Source: Ichthyophonus hoferi (lineage: Eukaryota > Opisthokonta > Ichthyosporea > Ichthyophonida > Ichthyophonidae). Taken from it: DNA of 21,450 nucleotides. The notes under the pieces are model-generated. The model did not search any database and was not told the origin of the DNA. It saw nothing but the letters and a program-made list of their open reading frames with translations. Positions 21,439-21,450 of this stretch are shown here, one piece after another. A program made the translations under genes and the position numbers. The number at the start of each line of letters is the position of its first letter. The stretch's first letter is position 1. Location of the stretch: positions 83,964 through 105,413 of the forward strand of contig NAOQ01000187.1 of NCBI GenBank assembly GCA_002751075.1, written 5' to 3'.

Positions 21439-21450
21439 GTAAGTACCATT

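Overview
This is an AT-rich, intron-rich nuclear window from a eukaryote. All gene structures below were reconstructed by eye from conserved protein segments, GT-AG junctions and matching codon phases. A thrombospondin type 1 repeat exon beside orthologue-like ATP6AP1, ISCA1 and NOL11 genes points to an animal. The low GC, dense microsatellites and short ATP6AP1 fit an early-branching metazoan such as a sponge, but the lineage is an inference.

Layout. 131-502 (minus): two 3' exons of a gene with a thrombospondin type 1 repeat and a hydrophobic C-terminus. 1736-6827 (minus): a complete nine-exon gene for a 262-residue V-ATPase accessory subunit S1 (Ac45/Voa1-like), with a signal peptide and one C-terminal membrane span. 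6828-10318: AT-rich gap between divergent genes. 10319-11845 (plus): a complete three-exon ISCA1 gene (129 residues, mitochondrial A-type Fe-S carrier). 11846-15336: intergenic, with a cluster of hairpins, a diverged direct duplication and a 23-bp tandem repeat. 15337 to beyond the right edge (plus): NOL11, a nucleolar factor of the small-subunit processome. Eleven exons are visible and code for 467 residues; the 3' end lies outside the window.

The genes are ordinary housekeeping genes from unrelated pathways (organelle acidification, Fe-S assembly, ribosome biogenesis), and I see no operon-like logic. The unusual content is in the introns. A perfect 4 x 36-bp minisatellite in ATP6AP1 repeats the exon 7 splice donor in every unit. 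In NOL11 intron 2 a tandem array carries three decayed copies of the exon 3 acceptor and the first half of exon 3, directly before the intact exon. I found no recognisable retroelement or DNA-transposon coding sequence, tRNA, rRNA or CRISPR array.
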